A DNA stretch of 64,000 bases from Prunella strophiata. Lineage: Eukaryota; Chordata; Aves; Passeriformes; Prunellidae. The DNA lies in the NCBI GenBank assembly GCA_036583965.1, contig JAZBQD010000028.1, forward strand, positions 2,604,001-2,668,000, written 5' to 3'. The notes under the pieces were generated by a model. The model saw only the letters and a list, made by a program, of their open reading frames with translations, was not told the DNA's origin and searched no databases. Below, piece after piece: positions 12,201 to 21,200 of this stretch (positions are counted from its first letter, which is position 1; each line of letters starts with the position of its first letter). A program made the position numbers and the translations under genes.

Positions 12201-15200
12201 ACAAGATTGCAATGGTTATTTTAGAGCTTGGTGATATAGGGACTGCACAGAAATGGGAAAAAGCAAGAGTTTGAGGAAAGGCCACTGAGAAAGTGAAGAA
12301 ACTGGAGAGAGGGGGAGAGGGGAGAATTGCTTTGGCTCCAGAAGAGAAGGCCCAGGGGGACTTCATTAATGTGTGTAAATACCTGATGGGAAGGACCTGG
12401 AAACAGTTCCTTCACAGTGATATCCAGTGACAGGACAAGAGGGAATGGGCACAAATTGACATACAGGACATTCTACTTAAATAGAAGGAAAAGTTTTGTT
12501 TGCCCTGTGAAGGGAACTGAACATGGGAACAAGTTGCCTGGAGAAGTTATGAAGTGTCTGTCATTGGAGCTACTCAAACCCCTGCTGGACAGAGCCTGAG
12601 GCAAGCTGCTCTAGCTGATCCTGCTTTGAGGGCAGGGTTAGTCTGGGAAGTCTCCAGAGGCCCACTCAAGCCTCAGCAATTCTGTGATGAGAAGTGACAT
12701 CAGCTTTACACTGCCAGACCTTGCTACAGTCACATAACTCATGGAAAAAAATTAGCAAGAGGTGAAATTATTCACCTCTGGTTTATTGTAATATATATAT
12801 AATAATATATTATTATTCACCTCTGGTGAGGTGAATTATTCTAAGATGAAGACACAATCATTTTTCTTAGTTTGGTTACTAGTTTGTGAACTGGGGGAGT
12901 CAACAGAATGGTGCTGTTGAGTAAAACAGGGCAGGTTTAATTCTGAGATGTATTAACACTGTTTGACATAGGACAGGTGAGGTCTTCTACAGTTGTGACC
13001 AGCTTTGACAAATAGGAGAAAACTCACCAGAAAGTAAATGGAAGGATGGGGTCAAAAGCAAGACTGAAGAAACTAGATTTATTTTTTTGTAGAAAAGAGA
13101 AGGCAACAGAATGCAACCCACATGTTAACAAGCTACAACTGTTCAAAAGTGTTGTGCCTGTCACAAGTAAGGACATAAATGTTTTATTGTGTAAAAATCC
13201 AGATTAAAGACTGGGGAAAAAATGCATTTAAGGCTAGTAAATTCACCTTGTTCACTGAGGTTTTAGGAATCAGTGATTCCCTTTTGCTAGGAACAATCTG
13301 TGAACACTTATCCTGCCCGAGGCAGAATCATTTCATAGTCCCCACTCACCTTAAATTGTTACCATTTCTCCTATTGCTGGAGTTCAGGAAAACATGGCTA
13401 TCTGTGGCAATGTGCCAACATGTGATGATGTATTCTTCAGGTTTTATGGGAGGAATTAAAATTTTAAAATGATAATTAATATTTTCACTTTGACAAGATG
13501 GCCTCATTAGCCTGGGGACTGGTATGTATGGTATACAAGTGTGACCATACATTACCTCCATGACTTCTCATGTCAGCATTCTTTTACTTACTAGCTTCTG
13601 TCTGTAATCTAAAAAAAAAAGAAACTGAGATTTTATTTTTTTTTAATGTGATCCCTTAGGTAGAAGAGGACCTGTTGGACCCACTGGACCTATAGGAAGA
13701 TCTCCTGATAGTGCCTCCCCTGGTCCTCCAGGTGATCAAGGATTACCTGGTTTAGATGGCATCAGAGGTACTAAAACTAAAAATATCAATTTTTATCATG
13801 CAAAACCCCCCTGCAACCACTAGGAATAACAGGGTTACTGTCTGTGAAACAATGTATAGAAGTGCATAGGGAATAAAGAAACCCATCACTAAATACACAG
13901 AGAAGTGAACACTAGGTAGATAACTGACCAAGGACAAAATGCAGATCTCCAGATTAAGCAACACAGTAATAAAGCTATAAGATATAAAGACAGAGAAACA
14001 GTGTTTCAATGAATGTACCAGGAACTTGCTGCCTCTTGTGCTTGCACAGAAGTTAAATAACTTTGGGAACTATTCCTGTCATTGTCTTCCTTGGACAAAG
14101 GCTAACACTAGTATTTCCAGAAATGCAAGGGCTGTCCTACATCCTAGAGAAAATGAAAACCAAAACCACTTTAGAGTAAAATAAAAACAACCCACCAGCA
14201 GAACATGGCTATTTTTAGATGTTTGTACTTTGTGCATGCATTAAGGATAAAGTTCTTTTCCCTAGGTGATCCTGGGAATCCTGGTCCTCCTGGAGAGACC
14301 ATCTTTGTGCGAGGAGAGCCAGGTGACAGTGGCATTCGGGGGGCACCAGGTAATCCTGGGCCACGAGGACAGCAGGGAGCCAGAGGCCCTCCAGGGAGCC
14401 AGGGAAGAGAAGGCCCAAAGGGTATGGTCAGAGATGGTTTTCAATTCTGTGTGTACTGATTCCCAGCCCCTGTGACTGAACCTTGTGCCCAGGGGTGGCC
14501 ACTGGAGATGGAGAGGGCAGAAGGGGTGGAGGCTGGACATTCCACAGCTCTTCCTATTTACCTACAGACACAGTGGGGATGGGGTAGAAGGTGAGAGTAG
14601 AGACAGATTCACATGCACTCTTGAGAACAGCTTGTTGGAAGACACCTCTGCCACTCTGAGAATAAGGCAGTAAAACATTTGAGTTTGCCAGATAAGCAAA
14701 CTGTGACCCCCTCTTCAGGGGTCTTGAGAAACTATGGAAAATGCAGATGTGTTTGAACTAACAGTCTCACATCTGCCCCATATCAATAGCTTGGAGCTTT
14801 CAACAGATTCTTTAGTTTGAAAACAGAAATCTACATACTCTGCTCCTTTCACACACTGTAGAGAAATCCCAACTACACCAATCACTTCCAATCTCTACAA
14901 AAAGAAAAGCCATAAATTTTAAGTCAGATCCAGACAAAAGAAAGACAAAGAAATGTGTATTTCTTTCTGTGGTATAACAAGAGTTGAGGATTCCCAAGCA
15001 TTTTTTGTTACCCAGGAATCCAGACTGCATTTTACTTTTGTTTGATTTTATTTCCAGGTCCTATGGGGGTCCATGGCCCACAGGGTCCACCTGGTGCTTT
15101 AGGACAACCAGGAGATCCAGGCTTTCCAGGAAGACCTGGTCCCAGAGGTCCCACAGGTACTTATGAACCTGTTGCTCAGTGTCATTCAACTGCAACAGTG

Positions 15201-18200
15201 ATCCTTCAATTCATGTATAATCATACTAATGATTATAAGTTAACATACTAATGTTAACTTGCATGCAAATAATTTAATCTCAGAAAAAAGGCCCCTGCAG
15301 TTGCCAACTTAAATGATTTCTCATTTGATTAAAAATTTCTGAACTATTTGTTTCTAATGTCACCTCATGTAAGTGATTTCAGTTCTCATTCCATTCTTTA
15401 CTCTAATTTACATGCCTGAAACTTGCTTCCACCTGCACCTCAATGGCCACAATCTGCTTTCCATTTTTCAAATCCTTCAGGTTTCATAGGTAAGTGCATG
15501 ATTTTTGATTAATGTTCTTTTCATGGGAGCTCCCTTATATATAGAAACATTCAGCTCTTATTAGAAGGTATCCTTGGTGTGGTTTCTAGGAACTAGTAGG
15601 TACTGCTAGCAGGACATAGTTCTAATACATATTTCACATAAACAGCACCAATGTCATGAGAATGCTCTGCTGAGAACTCTCATGCTAGGATGTCAATTAG
15701 ACTTGAGAAACATTTGTTTCTAGTTCTTATTTGGGTTTTCTTTTGGTTTTCACACAAGATGCTTTCTAACCAAAATCATAGCAAAAACTTGAATCCTAAC
15801 ACTGGATTACTACAAACACTGAACTCTCTATCTGACTAAATGTTGATCCAAAATGCAAACAGGCAAAAGTTGCCAGTAACTTTCAATATATAAAATGTGA
15901 CTATTCTTTTTTTAAATTATGTATTATAATTACTTCAAATGGCTGTTATGGGCTAGCTTTTTTGGCCTGCCTGTTGATGGTTTTGCAGAAACAGAATAGG
16001 CAAAATATTGAGAAATTTTCCATGTGCTAAGGTGTTTGCACTGAAGCTGGGTAGGTAGACTTTTGGCTTTAATTCAAATCAGTTTGGGGCACATTAAGAC
16101 TGAAGCTGCATATCAAATATGTGAAACATAGAATCACTGAATTGTTTAAGTTGGAAAAGACCTTCAAGACATCAAATCCCACCATTAACCCAGCACTGCC
16201 AAGGCCACCCCTACACCATGTCCCCAAGTGCTACATCTGCACATCTTTTCAATGCCTCCAGGGATGGTGACACCACCACTTCCCTGGGCAACCTGCTCCA
16301 GGGCTTGACAGCCCTTCCCATGAAGACATATTTCCTAATATCCAATATCAGTCTCCCCTGATGAAACTTTAGGCCACTTCCTCTTGGTATGTGGGAGAAG
16401 AGACTCTCTACAAGCTCCTTTCAAGTAACTGTAATAGAGCAGTAAGGTCTCTCCTGACCCTCCTCCAGACTAAATACCCTCAGTTCCCTCAGCTGCTCCT
16501 CACCAGCTTTGTGCTCCAGACCCTTCCCAGCTCCATTGCCTCTCTCTGGACACACTCCAGCTCCTCAATGTCTTTCTGGTAGTGAGAAGCCCAAAACTGA
16601 ACACAGGATTCAAGGTGCAGCCTCACCAGTGCTGAGCACAGGGGAATGGTCACAGCCCTGGTCCTGCTGGCCACAGGCCAGGATGCCACTGGCCTTCTTG
16701 CCCACCTGGGCAAAGATCACAGACCAGCTAACATACACTTGCTAACACTGGCTTGCCACACTGTTAATACTGTGCTAAAAGACCAAGCAAAATTAAAACA
16801 GTAGGACTCAAAAATTCAAGATTTTAAAATACTTAAAGTACACTCTTGAACACCCAAATCAGCTACCATCTATGTTGATTTTTTGCATGGGCTATTAGCC
16901 AGGCTTGCAATTCACTTTCCCATTACACATTCCAGGTGACCCTGGTGAGCCAGGAAAAGTGGATGATTCATGCCCTACAATCCCAGGGCCTCCTGGGGAA
17001 GCAGGGCAAAGAGGAGAGGATGGCTCTGCAGGATTACCAGGGCCAATAGGCCACCCTGGACCCCAAGGTAAGCTCATGTTTTGAAAGCTTGAATGTTCTT
17101 CTCAGCCATTTAGACAACAAGTTGGAAAGGGTCAGAGTGTCAATTACTTCCCTGTGTTTTACCCTTTCTCTTCTCCTTAAATACTTACTAACAATCTCCA
17201 GAAACACATAGTGGGCTGGTTAATGCTGAGGATGATGGATAAATGTAGCTGAACCAGGCAGTTTGAGCCTGTCTGCATTACATTCCAATTTCCTAGGCCA
17301 GGCAGGGCAAAAGCATAAGACACTGTTGAGAAAAAAGTTCTTCAAGTGGTATTTTTCCTTTTTCCCCACCAAGTTATAAAGCAATGCCACAAACCATCCC
17401 TGTGGTTTAGACATATCTGGAGGATGTTTAAAATGTACATGCTTTAAAATCTAGCAATAATGAATCCCAAATCTCTGCTAACCAAAGTCCTAAGAGGACA
17501 CTGAAGTCAGAGAAGTAGCTACAATAGAAGCCTTTATCTGCTAGACCATGAAAAAGTTACCATCAAAGAAAACTGACCAAAGAGATCTTCAAAGACTGAA
17601 ATGTTCTTCTGACAGGTGAAAAGAAAACAAGGGTGATGCTGGTACTGATGATCCCAAAAGAGTGGCCACCTTCATAGGAACACAGCACAGGCTGTATTGT
17701 GAGTCCTTCAGTTTAGATGGTGGAATCCCTTGTGTGGTTTTAGGTATTTCCTGCTTGGGAAACCAAAGTTTGTTGTGTTGGCTGCTCTGGGTCCACAGAA
17801 AAAAACCCCATGATTGTCTCCCAGGAGATTCCCTGCAGCAGTCATTCCCATCATGAAAGGAAACAATGCAGTTTTCAGTTAACTCTCTCATTTTTAGCTA
17901 TCTTAGGTGATTTGCCAGCTGAAAGGGGTTTCTGGGGTTACACAGCTGTTTCCATTATATACATCATTAAGGGTTTCTGTGAAACCAGGTGATACAGTGA
18001 TACACATCTGCACTGGTTTTATGAAAGAAATAAAGAAATAGTAATGCTTTTTTCCTTCATTAAGATAGGAGAATCCAATTTTTTTTTTCCTGGCTTGGAA
18101 AGCAAACTGGAAGTTTTACTGGCAAAAGCAATGGACTTTATTAAAATCCCTCAACATGCTTAAGCTTTGGAAGAATAACTCTGCAACATAGAAAAGCTGT

Positions 18201-21200
18201 TAATTTTTTTGACTGGTTCAGACTTTCTTAGTAAAAAGTAATAAGGGGAAGTTTGAATGCTGTGAGACAGCCTTGAATTACTCAGTCTGCAGGTTAAATA
18301 GCAAAGTCTGCAAGGAATGAAACAGCATTACTGAGAAACAACTGTGGTGGGTGCTAGAGAAACACCCTCATCTGAAAATTGGTTTTATCGAAAGGGGAAA
18401 ACCACTTCTGAGTGCAACAATACCTGATAAGTGTTACTTTGTTCAATTCAGATCATGTTTTAGGTAGCCAGTGAACAGGCCCATCATTATCTGCACACCA
18501 CATGAGATGCATCTTTTACTGTCACAGCCACACCTTCCCCCCTAATGTAGAAAGTGCATGGACATGTGAGAAATACAAAAAGGTGAGGCCATCAGGAACC
18601 TAAGAATGTCCAGTTCTGCAGTCCCTCCCTGTTCTCTAAGTACTCCAATACATCCATTACTTCAAAGGGAGCTCACTGTGTGTTCTAAGACTTTGCTAAA
18701 TGGATTCTCAAAGCTGACAGCTTGGCTTGCCTCAGGAGTTGTTACAGCTCATTCCATGGTGCAGATCCTGATGGCAATTCTCACGAGGCTTGCATGGTAA
18801 TGTTTGTTGGGGAGTGCTTCTGTAAATCACACAAGATCTCTGGAGAGGATGGAAAACTTTATCAGGAGCTGCTGTTCCTAAGTCATGCCTCTGAGCTGCT
18901 GCTGTGGTCACAGGGTGAATAAGTTGTGAAGAGAATTCCCAGCAGAAGCAATTCTGCACCTCCCTGTCCTGGTGTCCATTTTACTGACTGGCTCTTTGTG
19001 TTTGGACAATGCAGAACCTTAAATGCAGCCCTATGAAGGAAAAGCACATACTTTGTATTTATCTAGGCATAAAAGGTGAAGAAGGATCATATGGCCTGCC
19101 AGGTCAAGATGGATTACCTGGGGCACCTGGGCCACCAGGTGACCAAGGGAGCCGAGGAGAGCAAGGATATGCTGGGCCACAAGGTAAGAATGGAGCATGG
19201 CTTCAGGGGGGAGATGTGTGAGATGATGCATGGACTCAGTTTTCTCTCTGCTCCCCCAATTCCCACCTCTAGCCTCAGATTCCATGACACCTCTTGCCCC
19301 TTCTCAGTTCAAGCACTGACAGTGACATTTGTGAATGATTTTTAACAAGACCCCTTGGAAGAAAATTTATCTCAGAATCCATTATTGAGCAGAAAGGCAA
19401 TTAAGTACCCATGCTCAGACAGAATATATCAATAGGCATGCATCTCTGAGCCAGGGCTAATGGGGCAACTGTCTGGCAGTAATTAAAGTTGTATTTTACC
19501 TGTGACTGCTCTCTAATAAATTAAGGGTTTAATACATATGTGAGCAAGGGGCATTGACTGTTACTGCAAGGATTCAAATTCAGTCCAAATGTTCTGTTCA
19601 TCCTAGTGAGTAAGTCTGGGAAATCATTGCCCACTTCAGTTCATTTCTTAATCCATACAGCACAAGACAGAGGTACAATAGAAAAGCCAAGTGCCAAGCA
19701 TTCAGTGGCAATCTAGTTCATTTCACTCCCAGAAGAAGGATAACAGAAGTCTGCTTGTGTCTTTATTGCCCATGACAGCCTTGAAGCTGGTATTATGTTC
19801 AGTTGGGAGCTTCTTATTGAAGCTCTCAACTTATTTTTTATCTTATTTAACACACAGGTGGTGTGAACTTTTACTGTATTTTGTACAAGTAAATTTCTTT
19901 TACCTTTCTCCAAGGTCCACCTGGCCAGACTGGTGTCCCAGGACAACCAGGCCCCCAAATTAGATCTGCAAGTGGATTCTTGCTCGTCCTTCACAGTCAG
20001 TCAGACAGAGAACCACTCTGCCCCCAGGGGATGCCAAAGTTATGGACTGGCTATAGTCTGCTGTACCTGGAAGGACAAGAAAAAGCCCATAATCAAGATC
20101 TTGGTATGTATTGTACATAATTGCTCTCCAGCTAAGGGATAACATGGTGTTATCTATACAAGGAAAGACAAGTCACATGGAGCAAGCTATAGAACTGTCA
20201 GTTACTTATTTTCTACTCTAATTTACACTGATGATAATGAACTTGGTTATGCTGCCCTATTGTCACCCATTTAAAATGGCTTTCTGCTGCTCTGCAATTG
20301 AATGCAAAAGTATTTCTAAGTAATTTTGACTTGAAGTTGGAGAGATGAGGGGTTTATTTCACTTATCCCAGCTCATTTTAGGCTGTCTTTGAAGTCACTG
20401 GAGAGATTTTCCTAGGTCAGAAATCTTATTTGGCCATTCTGAAATAACTCCCTGGAGGATCTGCTCCTTTTTCACTATAGACACAGCTTGGGAAAGAGCT
20501 GGTTAACTTGGGTAAGTACAGTTGGGCAGTATAAGTAAGCTTTACAAGTAAATTATGCATCATGTGTACAGCAGAATCCTGTGCTTTTCAGGGTTAGAAG
20601 CTAATATTTTTTGGAAAAGCCAAAGCCAAATTCCTTCCAGAGACAGCTCCTTTTGGTGCCTTGGGTCACTTCTTCCCTGTCTTATACAATTCTGACTAAA
20701 ATTAGATGTCTAAATAAGCTGCCTGACTTGCAGCCTGAGGAACTGATTGGTGGCAATTTGCACAGAAAAAGTTTCCTAAATTCTTGTTGACTTGTTATAC
20801 CAGAGTCAGAGAAGTCTCTGAGGAGGAAAGATCAAGGACCTAATAAACTGAGCAAAAAGAAGTGTTTAAAAGAGCAATAAAAAGAGCTATTTTTAGAATA
20901 GCAGTGATGTTTTAGAATGTTTTCACTATTGTGTGTTTGGCATTTCCCAGGAGAGCCAGTAGCTAACAGAATGCCTCATAACAGCAGTGAAAATAAGATT
21001 CAAAGGAAACGGAGTCCTTGTCTGCTGTGTGATTTTGCAGGCATTTTTCCTACTCAGGCTGCTCCAGATCCTTCATTAGCACTGGAATGGAATATTATCA
21101 GTGATAAACAAAACTGGCTTCTGTACAGAAATGTCACATGTCTTTAACAAAGGTGTTTGGGTTTGGGGGCATTACAGAAATAACACTTCACACATCAAGT

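Noticed and set aside
17880..17992. Possible extra collagen exon after a tttttagctatcttag acceptor
   Set aside because: The sequence that follows in phase ([12 protein letters not shown]) is not Gly-X-Y and has no suitable donor.
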